43,153 nt of DNA, taken from assembly GCA_045600025.1 (NCBI GenBank), contig JAZRXC010000029.1, forward strand, positions 1 to 43,153. Reading direction: 5' to 3'. The position numbers were made by a program, and so were the translations under genes. The DNA is from UBA3774 sp045600025 (GTDB lineage Bacteria > Bacillota > Clostridia > Lachnospirales > Lachnospiraceae). Positions 25,561 through 34,819 of the stretch are shown here, one piece after another (the first letter of the stretch is position 1; each line of letters starts with the position of its first letter). The notes under the pieces are model-generated. The model was not told the DNA's origin. It saw only the letters and a program-made list of their open reading frames with translations, and searched no databases.

Positions 25561-26384
25561 TAGAGAGTGCTAAAAAGATATCGGTAATTATGGGTATATA
25601 CAATTGCGCTGGTACATTATCAGAAGCAATTGAGTCCATCATTGCACAGACATATGACAACTGGGAATTAGTCATGTGTGATGATGCTTCAACTGATGAA
25701 ACATACGCAATTGCTCAAGCTTATAAAGACAGATATCCTGACAAGATAATATTGATTCGAAACGAACAGAATTCAAGGCTCGCATATTCACTTAATCATT
25801 GTCTGGAATATGCGACCGGTGAATATGTGGCTCGTATGGATGGTGACGATAGATGTCTTCCTGAACGATTTGCCATACAGGTGGATTATCTGCAAAAAAA
25901 TCCGGAGTGTGATTTGGTTGGAACAGCAATGCAGCGCTTCAGTGAAGAAGGCATGGCAAATATTGATGCAAAGCCAGAGCACCCGGATAAGTTCAGCCTA
26001 AGGACTTATATTCCTTTCCATCATGCGACTATCATGACTTATAAGCGAGTATATAATGAATTGAATGGATATACCGTAGCAGAACGTACTATGAGGGCTC
26101 AGGATTATGATCTTTGGTTTCGCTTTTTTGCAGCGGGATTCAAGGGCGATAATATACAGGATGCATTGTATCTTGTGAGAGAAGATGCTGCTGCAATTCG
26201 CAGAAGGACCTTCAGCGTTAGATGGAATGCTTTTAAGACCACAAGGATTGGATACCAATTGTTGGGATATCCCAAGCATTGGATAGTGCGTCCTTTTGTT
26301 GAAACAATCGTTAAATCCATTACACCATATAGAGCGATAGAACTTTACAGAAAATGGCAGAAGAACCATTCTGACAAGCAGTAA
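25557..26384 (+). CDS. Glycosyltransferase, GT2 family (1)
   Basis: A 275-residue GT-A fold enzyme. KISVIMGIYNCAGTLSEAIE starts the nucleotide-binding region, CDDASTDET is the first acidic site, and ARMDGDDRCLPERF (near 92) carries the metal-binding DXD-type motif. RAQDYDLWFRF near 180 gives the catalytic acidic residue expected in this fold. No membrane helix is clear, so it acts at the cytoplasmic face. It is coupled by a 4-bp overlap to the TupA-like gene and ends directly before the EpsG gene. Donor and linkage are unknown. Confidence 0.92.
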   Translation: MIESAKKISVIMGIYNCAGTLSEAIESIIAQTYDNWELVMCDDASTDETYAIAQAYKDRYPDKIILIRNEQNSRLAYSLNHCLEYATGEYVARMDGDDRCLPERFAIQVDYLQKNPECDLVGTAMQRFSEEGMANIDAKPEHPDKFSLRTYIPFHHATIMTYKRVYNELNGYTVAERTMRAQDYDLWFRFFAAGFKGDNIQDALYLVREDAAAIRRRTFSVRWNAFKTTRIGYQLLGYPKHWIVRPFVETIVKSITPYRAIELYRKWQKNHSDKQ

Positions 26385-27461
26385 ATGGCAACATATTATA
26401 TCACAATTGCATTAGTAACTATCCTAACTATCCTGGCGGAAAGATACGATTACTTTTATGAGAATCAATTATCTGCCGGGTATGTTGAGCATACGAAAGT
26501 GACAAAGAATTTATATATTCTTGCGGCGCTTGTGCTGATTGTAGTAGGTGGATTCAGATATGGTATCGGAACAGACTTTTTTGCATATTACCTGACAGGT
26601 CCACAAAGTCTTTCTGGCGTATTTGAAGCGCTGATACATCTGGATGAGCCGGGAATCAAGCTGATATATTGGATAGTACAGAGATTTACCTCCGACAGGA
26701 TAGTGCCGATGCTAGTATTCCAGTTGATTACAGTTGGACTGATGCTGCGAACTATCTATAAGTCGACAGATAAGTTGTTTTTAACAGTGTTGCTATTCAT
26801 ATTTATGGGTTGCTGGCACGGATCCTTTAACGGTGTGAGACAATTTCTCGCAGGAGCGATAGTTTTTTCGGGACTTCCTTACATACGAGATAAAAAATTT
26901 TGGAAATATGCGTTAGTTGTCCTTATTGCTTTTTTATTCCATAGATCAGCGATAATCATGATAGTACCATATTTCTTTATGCATAATAAGATTTCATTTA
27001 GAAATGTATTGTTTTTGATAATCGGCACCCTTGTAGTGCTATTTTCTTATGACGGGCTTGTGTGGTTTACAGAGGTTATACTTCAATCAGACTTAAGCCG
27101 AAGCGGTTCCTATCTGACATCAGCCGTTAGTATTTTAAGAATTGCGGTCGCAGTTGCACCTGCAATCTTTTACCTGGTTTTATATTCCAGACAGGAAAAA
27201 GATGAGAACACTACTTTTTACATTAACATGACCATCGTACACGCAGTAGTCATGGTAATGGCATCACAGAGCGCGATGCTTGCCAGAGTGGGCATATATA
27301 CAACCCCATTTGTGGCACTGGCAATACCGGAGCTGAATAAAGGTTTTGAACGAAAAAGTCGCATTATCATTAACGGGGTAATTCTGCTATTGTATGGTGC
27401 TTTTTTCTTATATGAGGTTTACAATGCGGATTCGTTGAGTCCGTTTGTGTGGGCAATATAG
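26385..27461 (+). CDS. EpsG-family polysaccharide polymerase (Wzy-like)
   Basis: A 358-residue integral membrane protein with about ten helices. The family signature GGFRYGIGTDFFAYY (near 46-60) follows the first segments, and a later WHGSFNGVRQFLAGAIVFSG segment (near 143-162) also fits EpsG. These proteins are thought to join lipid-linked repeat units outside the membrane. It is the only polymerase candidate in the locus. It begins one base after the preceding stop codon. Confidence 0.9.
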   Translation: MATYYITIALVTILTILAERYDYFYENQLSAGYVEHTKVTKNLYILAALVLIVVGGFRYGIGTDFFAYYLTGPQSLSGVFEALIHLDEPGIKLIYWIVQRFTSDRIVPMLVFQLITVGLMLRTIYKSTDKLFLTVLLFIFMGCWHGSFNGVRQFLAGAIVFSGLPYIRDKKFWKYALVVLIAFLFHRSAIIMIVPYFFMHNKISFRNVLFLIIGTLVVLFSYDGLVWFTEVILQSDLSRSGSYLTSAVSILRIAVAVAPAIFYLVLYSRQEKDENTTFYINMTIVHAVVMVMASQSAMLARVGIYTTPFVALAIPELNKGFERKSRIIINGVILLLYGAFFLYEVYNADSLSPFVWAI

Positions 27462-27470
27462 TATATAACT

Positions 27471-27496
27471 TGATAATCTATTTGAAATTATTATCA
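27471..27496. promoter_or_regulatory. Inverted repeat in the EpsG-GT4 gap
   Basis: The arms TGATAAT and ATTATCA flank a 12-base AT-rich loop in the 70-bp gap, one of the larger gaps inside the locus. No T-tract follows. It could be an operator or an mRNA processing structure. From here on, the locus is visibly more AT-rich. Confidence 0.3.
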
Positions 27497-27531
27497 GAAC
27501 ATTTTGAAAAGACATTTGGGAGATTCATAAA

Positions 27532-28674
27532 GTGATTTGGATAATAACTGGAAACATGAATGCAGGTGGTGCGGAAAGTTTTATTATGGAATTATTACGC
27601 AACAAAACACCCGATACAGATATTAGGCTAGTTATTCATTCATCAAATACTGATTATTCGGGAACACACGACAAAGAGATAGCCGAACTAAATATTCCCT
27701 CATACTTTCTTCCATCGGTGGGTTCAGTTGGTGTAAAAAGGTATACGAAGGCTTTCCAAAAACTTGTATCTGAGATAGGCACTCCAGATATAGTTCATAT
27801 AAACCTTAATGCTGTCAGTGGAATAATTGCAAGAGCTGCAGAAAGAAGCGGAATACCATCCAGAATTATTCATTGCCACGCAAATATTAAATACACAGGA
27901 TCAAAGATTTCGATAATAAAGAATGAAGCAATACTAGCCATAATGAAAGTGTTCGTTAATCAGTATGGTACTCATTTTTGGGCTTGTTCTGAAGTTGCAG
28001 CAAAAAGGCTGTTTTATAAAAAAAAACAGTATAAAATAATTCCTAATATGATAAATCCATCAAGATTTATTTGCAATAAAGATAAACATGATGTACAAAG
28101 ACTTAAATTAGGGATAGATCAATCGATAAAGGCTGTTGTTGCAATAGGACGCATTGCGCCAATTAAAAATTACGAATTAATAATACAAGCTATTTCTGAA
28201 GAATGTTGTACGGATAAGAATGTACATTTTTATATTTTGGGACGTAAGCAAGACGAAAACTATTATCGAAAACTTGAAGGAATTGCGTTAGAAAATCACG
28301 TGAGCGAACGAGTGCATTTCTTGGGAAATAATAGTGAGATTTCAGAAATAATTGCGGCATTTGATGTATTTGCTATGACATCTTTGAGTGAGGGCTTTGG
28401 TATATCGGCGCTTGAGGCACAAGCTGCAGGTTTACCAACGATTATATCAATGGGTGTTCCTAATGATACAATAGTTGTTCCTCATTTAGTGAAAAGGATA
28501 GCAACATACACCCAGCATGAATGGGCGCAAGCTATTGCTGATGCGAAAAAGCCCGCTATAACCAATGAGGACATATTAATGCAGTTTCAGTCCAAACACT
28601 TTGATTCAAGAACTGGATGCACTAGAATATATGAGTATTATGAGCAATATCAAGGACATAATCAGAAAAAATAA
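27532..28674 (+). CDS. Glycosyltransferase, GT4 family (EpsF-like)
   Basis: A 380-residue GT-B enzyme starting with GTG after TTTGGGAG. The N-terminal MIWIITGNMNAGGAESFIMELL and CHANIKYTGS, and the C-terminal AIGRIAPIKNYELIIQA and EGFGISALEAQAAGLPTI (EX7E near 287-295), are typical of EpsF-type transferases. A run of nine A (28018-28026) lies in the coding sequence and is in frame. The gene is AT-rich compared with the genes at 21-26 kb. Its end overlaps the following TupA-like gene. Confidence 0.9.
   Translation: MIWIITGNMNAGGAESFIMELLRNKTPDTDIRLVIHSSNTDYSGTHDKEIAELNIPSYFLPSVGSVGVKRYTKAFQKLVSEIGTPDIVHINLNAVSGIIARAAERSGIPSRIIHCHANIKYTGSKISIIKNEAILAIMKVFVNQYGTHFWACSEVAAKRLFYKKKQYKIIPNMINPSRFICNKDKHDVQRLKLGIDQSIKAVVAIGRIAPIKNYELIIQAISEECCTDKNVHFYILGRKQDENYYRKLEGIALENHVSERVHFLGNNSEISEIIAAFDVFAMTSLSEGFGISALEAQAAGLPTIISMGVPNDTIVVPHLVKRIATYTQHEWAQAIADAKKPAITNEDILMQFQSKHFDSRTGCTRIYEYYEQYQGHNQKK
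28018..28026 (+). repeat. Homopolymer A9 inside the GT4 gene
   Basis: Nine consecutive A encode Lys codons at about residues 163-165. The frame is intact here. Such a run may allow slippage in replication or transcription, though A runs are common in AT-rich DNA. Confidence 0.7.
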
Positions 28675-29557
28675 TTGTGTTGAATATCTTATCAGCGAAT
28701 TACATTGCTTGGAGAGCATGATTGCTCCCAGGTTCATTTCTGATAAAAATGCAGTAATTAGATATTATAAAAAACGTTCAGGTGGAAGAAAAATAGATTT
28801 ATCGAATCCAAAACGTTTTAGTGAAAAGTTGCAATGGTATAAATTGAATCACAGGGATCCATTAATGCAGCAATGCGCTGATAAACTCGCCATTCGGGAG
28901 TATGTCACCAAATGCGGATATGGAGATAATCTCAATGAACTGTATGCCGTATATGATAAAGTATCCGACATAGACATAAATTCTCTACCTGAGCAATTCG
29001 TTCTTAAAGCAACTCATGGAAGTCACATGGGCTATATAGTTAAAAATAAAAGTAAATTCAATTGGAAACATGCAATGCGTATGATGAATAGTTGGCTTCA
29101 TCAGGACATAGCGTGGTCCGGACGAGAATGGGTATATAAGGATATGCCTAGACATATAATCGCTGAAAAGTATTTGGAAGATGAATCCGGAGGATTACAA
29201 GATTACAAGTTCTTTTGTTTTAATGGTGAGCCTAGATTTTTGCAGTTTAATGTTGATAGGTTTTCAGATACCATTGTACAGAATTTTTATGATATGGATT
29301 GGAATTTGCTACCATTTGGCAAAGATATACCAAGCAATCCCGATGTAATTATCAATAAGCCTGAGTTGTTTGATGAGATGAAGAAAATTGCCAAGGATCT
29401 GTGTAAACCATTCCAATTTGCCAGAGTTGATTTATATCAAGCGCAAGGAAAAGTATACTTTGGTGAGATTACTTTTTTTCCAGCAGGAGGAGCTCCGGAT
29501 TTCAAACCGGATGAATATGATGAGATAGTCGGAGATATGTGGAATCTTGTTATTTAA
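28631..29557 (+). CDS. TupA-like ATP-grasp protein (second copy)
   Basis: About 308 residues, of the same family as the protein at 24646-25560. Shared pieces are RFSEKLQWYKLNHRDP, CADKLAIREYV, LPEQFVLKATHGSHMGYIV, IIAEKYLEDESGG, YKFFCFNGEPRFLQF and ARVDLYQAQGKVYFGEITFF. The open frame extends to a TTG at 28601, but ATG 28631 (or ATG 28640) is more likely; none has a clear ribosome site, and the 44-bp overlap with the upstream gene suggests coupling. Likely an amide- or ester-forming ligase, or a glycosyl-type transferase, acting on the polymer. Confidence 0.85.
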   Translation: MSIMSNIKDIIRKNNCVEYLISELHCLESMIAPRFISDKNAVIRYYKKRSGGRKIDLSNPKRFSEKLQWYKLNHRDPLMQQCADKLAIREYVTKCGYGDNLNELYAVYDKVSDIDINSLPEQFVLKATHGSHMGYIVKNKSKFNWKHAMRMMNSWLHQDIAWSGREWVYKDMPRHIIAEKYLEDESGGLQDYKFFCFNGEPRFLQFNVDRFSDTIVQNFYDMDWNLLPFGKDIPSNPDVIINKPELFDEMKKIAKDLCKPFQFARVDLYQAQGKVYFGEITFFPAGGAPDFKPDEYDEIVGDMWNLVI

Positions 29558-29586
29558 ATAGTATTACAATTAAAAAGGAATGTGAA

Positions 29587-30648
29587 ATGAAAAATGTATA
29601 TGATCAAAGTGGTGTTTCAGTAATTGTACCGGTATATAATGGGATTAAATATATCGATTCATGCATGAAAAGTCTACTTGCTCAGACGCTAAAAAACATA
29701 CAAATAATACTTGTTGATGATGGGTCCACCGATGGAAGTAGTGAGTTCCTTGATTTATACGAAGACAAGTATTGTAATGTGGAGACCATTCACAGTAAAA
29801 ACAGAGGATTAGGAATGGCTCGCAACATTGGTATGGATAGCAGTAGGTATGAATTTATAGGTTTTGTAGATATAGATGATACTATTTGTCCAGATATGTT
29901 TGAAAAGATGCATTCTTTTATTACAAATACGGGTGCAGATTGTGTTACATGTGATATTAACGTTATATCTGTTGATGGAAGTCAGCATGTTGTTGAACAA
30001 CCTTATGAACAAAGAGTTTACCTTGGAGAAGAATTAAAAGAGATAGAAAAAGTGCTTCTTGGTTTTTCAACCAAGAATTGTGACGGACTTCCATCTGCTT
30101 GGTCAAAACTATATCGAAAAACCATCATTGATAAATATAATTTGAAGTTTAGTACAAGGACGCATGGAGAAGACTGGCAATTTTTACTTGAATATCTTGC
30201 CACAGGAAGCAATATCGCTTTTTTACATGAAGCACTATACAATTACATTCACCATTCACCCACTTCTTTAGTTACAAAGTATCGTAAAGATTATTTTGAT
30301 GTTGCAATTGAGTCGAGACTTTTATTTGAAAAGATATATCCGGATTTTGAATGGAACAGCATCGAAAAGCAAATAGAATATAAGAACATTCCCATTTCTT
30401 CAATGTTGTATTATAGAAAATATCATCTTGAAGAAAACAAACTGAAAGAATATGCAAGACATATGTTGGATATTTGCAACGAAAAAAACATGTATAGTAA
30501 AATAGAATCGAAATTATTATACAGGAACATGTACTATACTGTAAAAAATAAAGATTACGAAAAGTTTTTTTCTTTATTAATTAGAAATACAAACTTTAAG
30601 TATTACAAAGAAATATTAAAACAGACGATTAAGGGCATTATTAAATGA
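29587..30648 (+). CDS. Glycosyltransferase, GT2 family (2)
   Basis: A 353-residue enzyme. ATG 29587 has an AAGGAA site six bases upstream; an in-frame ATG at 29539 overlaps the previous gene and lacks one. GVSVIVPVYNGIKYIDSCM, VDDGSTDGSSEF and FVDIDDTI (near 96) are the GT-A nucleotide and metal motifs, and HGEDWQFLLEY near 196 fits the catalytic region. The C-terminal 130 residues are Lys/Tyr/Glu-rich and unassigned. Strongly AT-rich. Sugar specificity is unknown. Confidence 0.9.
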   Translation: MKNVYDQSGVSVIVPVYNGIKYIDSCMKSLLAQTLKNIQIILVDDGSTDGSSEFLDLYEDKYCNVETIHSKNRGLGMARNIGMDSSRYEFIGFVDIDDTICPDMFEKMHSFITNTGADCVTCDINVISVDGSQHVVEQPYEQRVYLGEELKEIEKVLLGFSTKNCDGLPSAWSKLYRKTIIDKYNLKFSTRTHGEDWQFLLEYLATGSNIAFLHEALYNYIHHSPTSLVTKYRKDYFDVAIESRLLFEKIYPDFEWNSIEKQIEYKNIPISSMLYYRKYHLEENKLKEYARHMLDICNEKNMYSKIESKLLYRNMYYTVKNKDYEKFFSLLIRNTNFKYYKEILKQTIKGIIK

Positions 30649-31598
30649 ATCACATTGAATGGTTTATCGACAAAATAACGAGCAGATGTGAGAGCTTATA
30701 TTGGCATTTAGCATATAAGTTTGTTTTCATTAAAGAAATTATTAATGGATATTCCACAAAACCAGAAAGAAAGAGGCAGGCTTTTTTACATCTCCATAAA
30801 GCATGGGGCAACACCCGAAAAGTTCAAATGGCAACTTTTGGGATTTTAAAAGAAATTAAACACATATGTGATGAAAATAGTATCGAGTTTTTTCTTGTGT
30901 TCGGCACATTGCTTGGAGCAGTAAGGCATCAAGGGTTTATTCCATGGGATGATGATATCGATATCGGTATGACAAGAGAAAATTATGAAAAATTTTTGCT
31001 TGTAATAGATAAAAACGAGACCTTAAAAGTTGCAAATTATTACAGTTATTGTTTTGGCTATAAGTTTACTAAGGCAAAATATAAAACAACTGATGCATTT
31101 TTTGTGGATATATATATATATGATAGTGTTTCTATGGAATCAATTTCAGACAAGACAATGTTAGAAAAAAGGATTTCAAGCATTACTAATGAGTTTAATG
31201 CAATTAATTTTAATCTTATTCATCAAGATAATAGCATTAAAATAAATGGCGGAGTAAAACCGATAGAAAGCCACTTCGTTGATGATAATCTACAAGCAAC
31301 GAGAAGAGAGGTGCTAACGGGTTTTACTCAGTATGGGAAAGGACAATGGGTAGTTAATTCATATGAAGATAGTATGCCTTCTGAAGAACGAAAGATATAT
31401 TCAAAAGAAAGTTGTTTTCCGCTTATAGTTAATGGCGTGTTATTTGAAGGATTACAATTTAGTATTTTAAAAAATAGCGAACAATATTTAACAGATGTGT
31501 ATGGAAACTATTTGCTGTTACCCCAAATTGCAAGTCCAAAACATAGTAGAGAATATACAAAGAATTTAAAAAGTGAATTATGCAAAGTACCTCAATAA
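30645..31598 (+). CDS. LicD-family phosphotransferase
   Basis: A 317-residue protein of the LicD/nucleotidyltransferase-like superfamily. The diagnostic block FFLVFGTLLGAVRHQGFIPW is followed by the metal-binding DDDIDIGM (near 101-109). Members attach phosphocholine or other phospho-groups (ribitol-, glycerol-phosphate) to surface glycans. No choline uptake or activation genes (licA/B/C) are in the window, so the donor is unclear. The gene overlaps its neighbours: 4 bp with the glycosyltransferase before it and 19 bp with the CapA gene after it. Confidence 0.9.
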   Translation: MNHIEWFIDKITSRCESLYWHLAYKFVFIKEIINGYSTKPERKRQAFLHLHKAWGNTRKVQMATFGILKEIKHICDENSIEFFLVFGTLLGAVRHQGFIPWDDDIDIGMTRENYEKFLLVIDKNETLKVANYYSYCFGYKFTKAKYKTTDAFFVDIYIYDSVSMESISDKTMLEKRISSITNEFNAINFNLIHQDNSIKINGGVKPIESHFVDDNLQATRREVLTGFTQYGKGQWVVNSYEDSMPSEERKIYSKESCFPLIVNGVLFEGLQFSILKNSEQYLTDVYGNYLLLPQIASPKHSREYTKNLKSELCKVPQ

Positions 31599-32716
31599 CA
31601 ATTTTAGGTGATATTTGTCCAACTTTTGATTGGCAGAGATTATTTGACTGTGGTAAGACCGAGACTCTTTTCGGGAGCGTTTTTCAAGTGCTTCGCACAT
31701 CGGATTATTGTATTGCTAATCTCGAATGTCCAGTTACAAATGTTGATAAAAAACTGACAAAATGCGGACCTAATCAGAAAGCCAAACCTTCAGATTTGGG
31801 TCTGTTACAAGCGGCAGGCATAAAGGCGGTATCTCTCGCAAACAATCATATCAAAGATTATTGTCAGCAGGGAATATTGGATACTTTTACTGAATTGGAT
31901 AATAGAAAAATCGAGTGGTTTGGCGCAGGCGCGAACGCCAATAGCATTCATCAAGTACTGTATAAGAAGTTTGACGGTGTCACTATTGGATTTGCATCAT
32001 TTGCCGAGCAGGAATTCAATATTGCCGAAAAAAACGAAGCCGGTGCATTGCTGTTTGATCCGTATGATTCTTTTGACTTGATAAGAAAATGGAAATTACA
32101 ATGTGATTATCTTGTGATTTTATATCATGGAGGAATTGAAAATTATAAGTATCCTTCACCGCTTTTACAGAAAAAATGCCGAAAGATGGTGTCTTCGGGT
32201 GCTAATCTTGTGCTATGCCAACACAGCCATTGTATAGGTACTATGGAAGAGTATAACGGATGTACAATTCTATACGGGCAGGGTAATAGTGTGTTTGGAT
32301 ATCGAAAAAATAACCCGACATGGAATGAAGGCCTGTTAGTTCAACTTATATATGATGGAGAATCTTTTTCAATAGAATTGAAACTGATGCGGGCTACTGA
32401 AAACGGTTTAATACTTGCAGATGAAGAAAGCAATAATCGCAGGATTGAACAATTTATTTTGGATTCTAAGAGAATATGTGAAGAAGAGTACATTATTGAC
32501 TCCTGGAAGAGCTTTTGTGAAGAAAACAGGGCATTATATCTTGCAATGCTGACCGGTAAAAGTAGTGCTTTTAATAAGATAAACCGCCTGATGAATAATA
32601 GACTTTTGAAACAATTATATAAACCAAATAAAAGAATGGTTTCAATGAATCTCATTCGTTGTGATGCACACAAAGAAATCATTCAAACTTTGTTAGAAAA
32701 CGATTATCATGAATAG
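31580..32716 (+). CDS. CapA-family (poly-gamma-glutamate-type) metallophosphatase-like protein
   Basis: A 378-residue protein of the PGA_cap/CapA family, with a calcineurin-like fold. Visible motifs are ITILGDICPTFDW, ANLECPVTN, SLANNHIKDY, YLVILYHGGIENY and LCQHSHCIGTMEEY, which would form the metal site. Usual CapA/PgsA proteins have an N-terminal membrane anchor; none is seen here, so this may be a cytoplasmic variant, as often found in Clostridia surface loci. Exact reaction is unknown. Overlaps LicD by 19 bp and the next GT2 gene by 8 bp. Confidence 0.88.
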   Translation: MQSTSITILGDICPTFDWQRLFDCGKTETLFGSVFQVLRTSDYCIANLECPVTNVDKKLTKCGPNQKAKPSDLGLLQAAGIKAVSLANNHIKDYCQQGILDTFTELDNRKIEWFGAGANANSIHQVLYKKFDGVTIGFASFAEQEFNIAEKNEAGALLFDPYDSFDLIRKWKLQCDYLVILYHGGIENYKYPSPLLQKKCRKMVSSGANLVLCQHSHCIGTMEEYNGCTILYGQGNSVFGYRKNNPTWNEGLLVQLIYDGESFSIELKLMRATENGLILADEESNNRRIEQFILDSKRICEEEYIIDSWKSFCEENRALYLAMLTGKSSAFNKINRLMNNRLLKQLYKPNKRMVSMNLIRCDAHKEIIQTLLENDYHE

Positions 32717-33710
32717 TATAGTGTCTGTAATAGTGCCAGTATATCAAGCTTGTGGTACATTGAAGAGGTGCGTTGATAGCATCTTAAATCAAACATACAA
32801 AGATTATGAAATTATCTTGGTAGATGATGGCTCACCTGACGAATCTTCTGTGATATGTGACGAGTATGCAACACTTGATCATAGGATAAAGGTTTTTCAT
32901 AAGAACAACGGCGGATTGTCATCTGCGAGATTGGACGGATATAAGATGGCAACAGGTGACTATATACTGTTTGTTGATAGTGATGATACCATCAGATTCG
33001 ATATGGTTGAGAAACTTTTAAATGCCATCCAGGAGCAAAATGCTGATATGGCTATATGCGGATACAACACTGTAAGGTCAGACATTAAGGAACCGCATTT
33101 GCTCCCATATGACTCATTAACAATAGAGGATATTGCAGAGCATTATACTCAACCGTTAATAGGCACAAGTGATGAAGGCATTAATATACCCGGCTTCATA
33201 TGGATAAGGCTTCTCAAGAGAAAGCTTATCCACGATAGCTTTTTTGAATCGGAACGAAAATACTATGCTGAAGATATAGTATTTGACTTGCTGTATGCCA
33301 GAGAGATATCACGTATCGCAGTTGTTAATGAACCACTATATAACTACTATGTAAATGATTCGTCTCTGACGTTGAAATATCGCCAGAATAAATGGGATAT
33401 GTTCTATAATCTCTATCAGTTTAAAAAGAAGTATTGTAATGAAAACAGCATTTCAATGTGTGAAGAGAGACTCAATAATTCATTGGGAAGTGTTTTGTTT
33501 GCAGGGATAGATAATGCAGTCCGCACCGGATCTTATAAGGGTTTTGTTGACGAGCTGTGTATGTGTTTAGATAAAGCTGAAGCAGAAGAAGTGCTGGACG
33601 CAACATCAAAAATAAAATTGTCTAATATGCAGAAGGCGGAGATAATACTAATTAAATCAAAGATGTATCGTCTGTTATATTGGCTCAGAAAGTCCAGGAT
33701 GCAGTTATGA
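32709..33710 (+). CDS. Glycosyltransferase, GT2 family (3)
   Basis: A 333-residue GT-A protein. VSVIVPVYQACGTLKRCVDS, LVDDGSPDESSVICDEYA and FVDSDDTIRFDMVEKL (near 91) give the nucleotide and metal-binding motifs; YAEDIVFDLLYAREI near 188 is the catalytic acidic region. It is close in pattern to the enzyme at 34820-35800 (LVDDGSPD/LIDDGSPD, SDD), which suggests duplication within the locus. Overlaps the pyruvyl transferase start by four bases. Confidence 0.92.
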   Translation: MNSIVSVIVPVYQACGTLKRCVDSILNQTYKDYEIILVDDGSPDESSVICDEYATLDHRIKVFHKNNGGLSSARLDGYKMATGDYILFVDSDDTIRFDMVEKLLNAIQEQNADMAICGYNTVRSDIKEPHLLPYDSLTIEDIAEHYTQPLIGTSDEGINIPGFIWIRLLKRKLIHDSFFESERKYYAEDIVFDLLYAREISRIAVVNEPLYNYYVNDSSLTLKYRQNKWDMFYNLYQFKKKYCNENSISMCEERLNNSLGSVLFAGIDNAVRTGSYKGFVDELCMCLDKAEAEEVLDATSKIKLSNMQKAEIILIKSKMYRLLYWLRKSRMQL

Positions 33711-34807
33711 AAATCGGACAACTAACATTTCATGCTTCTCATAATTACGGATCTGTCTTACAGGCATATGCACTATCAAAGCAGCTGCAGCTCATGGGCC
33801 ACGAGACAGAGTTTATTAATCTGCGTCCACAATCACAGAAAGATGCTTATAAGGTTATTATGGTCAGAGGAATACATAGAGCGTTCTACTATATGATGTA
33901 TCCTGTGTTGAAGCGAAGATATGACAATTACGAACGATTTATAAACAAGGTATTACCCGTAACACAGAAAGAATATACATCTACCGAAGAATTAAAGAAC
34001 GAGCATTTCGATTATGATGCCTATGTGTGCGGTGGAGATCAGATATGGAATCCTATATGTCAGGATTTTGAGACCGCTTATTATCTGCAGTTTCTCTCTA
34101 AGAACGATACTGCCAGAAAGGTATCTTATGCTCCAAGTTTTGGGCGTTCATCATTTGATGCAGAGATACTTGATAAAATTAGTCATTGGGTGGAATGTTT
34201 TGATAGTATATCAGTAAGAGAGTCTATCGGTGCTGAGTTAATACAATCTGTCAGTGACAAAAAGGTTACTACTGTGTGTGATCCGGTATTGTTACTCGAT
34301 AAGAAAGAATGGGCCGAGATTGCTGTAGCACCCAAATATAAAAAGCCATATATCCTTGTTTATTTTTTGGAAAACAATCATGGCAGCCGCGATTTGATAG
34401 AATATCTGCACAAGACACTGGGATATGATGTAGTACTGCTGAATGAATATATCAGAGATGCCATAAAACCTTATCATAAAGCATACGGAGCGAGCCCCGA
34501 GGAATTTGTTGGTCTTTTTATGAATGCTGGTTTTATATATACTAATTCATTTCATGGTACGGCTTTTGCTACATTATTTGAGAAGCCCTTTTTAACAGCA
34601 ATAGCAGCTGACCAAGTAAATGCAGTAAATAATAATGATAGCAGAAAGATTGATTATCTAAAGAGGATAGGACTGGATAATCGCTTGTATACAACGGACT
34701 TTCCGGATAAAGAAATGTTGTTGGATGTTGATTATTCAAAAGCCAAAAGCAGAATCATAGAATTTAGAAAGTCATCACTTAATTACTTAATAGATGCTTT
34801 GAAATAG
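33707..34807 (+). CDS. Polysaccharide pyruvyl transferase family protein
   Basis: 366 residues of the family that adds pyruvate ketals from PEP to sugars. ATG 33707 is preceded by CCAGGATG and overlaps the previous stop as ATGA. The longer frame from 33680 is only read-through of the upstream gene. Family pieces are ASHNYGSVLQAYALSKQL at the start, YVCGGDQIWNP (near 113), SVRESIGAELI and TNSFHGTAFATLFEKPF (near 281). A pyruvyl group would add negative charge to the polymer. Some members have different donors. Confidence 0.9.
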   Translation: MKIGQLTFHASHNYGSVLQAYALSKQLQLMGHETEFINLRPQSQKDAYKVIMVRGIHRAFYYMMYPVLKRRYDNYERFINKVLPVTQKEYTSTEELKNEHFDYDAYVCGGDQIWNPICQDFETAYYLQFLSKNDTARKVSYAPSFGRSSFDAEILDKISHWVECFDSISVRESIGAELIQSVSDKKVTTVCDPVLLLDKKEWAEIAVAPKYKKPYILVYFLENNHGSRDLIEYLHKTLGYDVVLLNEYIRDAIKPYHKAYGASPEEFVGLFMNAGFIYTNSFHGTAFATLFEKPFLTAIAADQVNAVNNNDSRKIDYLKRIGLDNRLYTTDFPDKEMLLDVDYSKAKSRIIEFRKSSLNYLIDALK

Positions 34808-34819
34808 GAAGTTTTAAGT

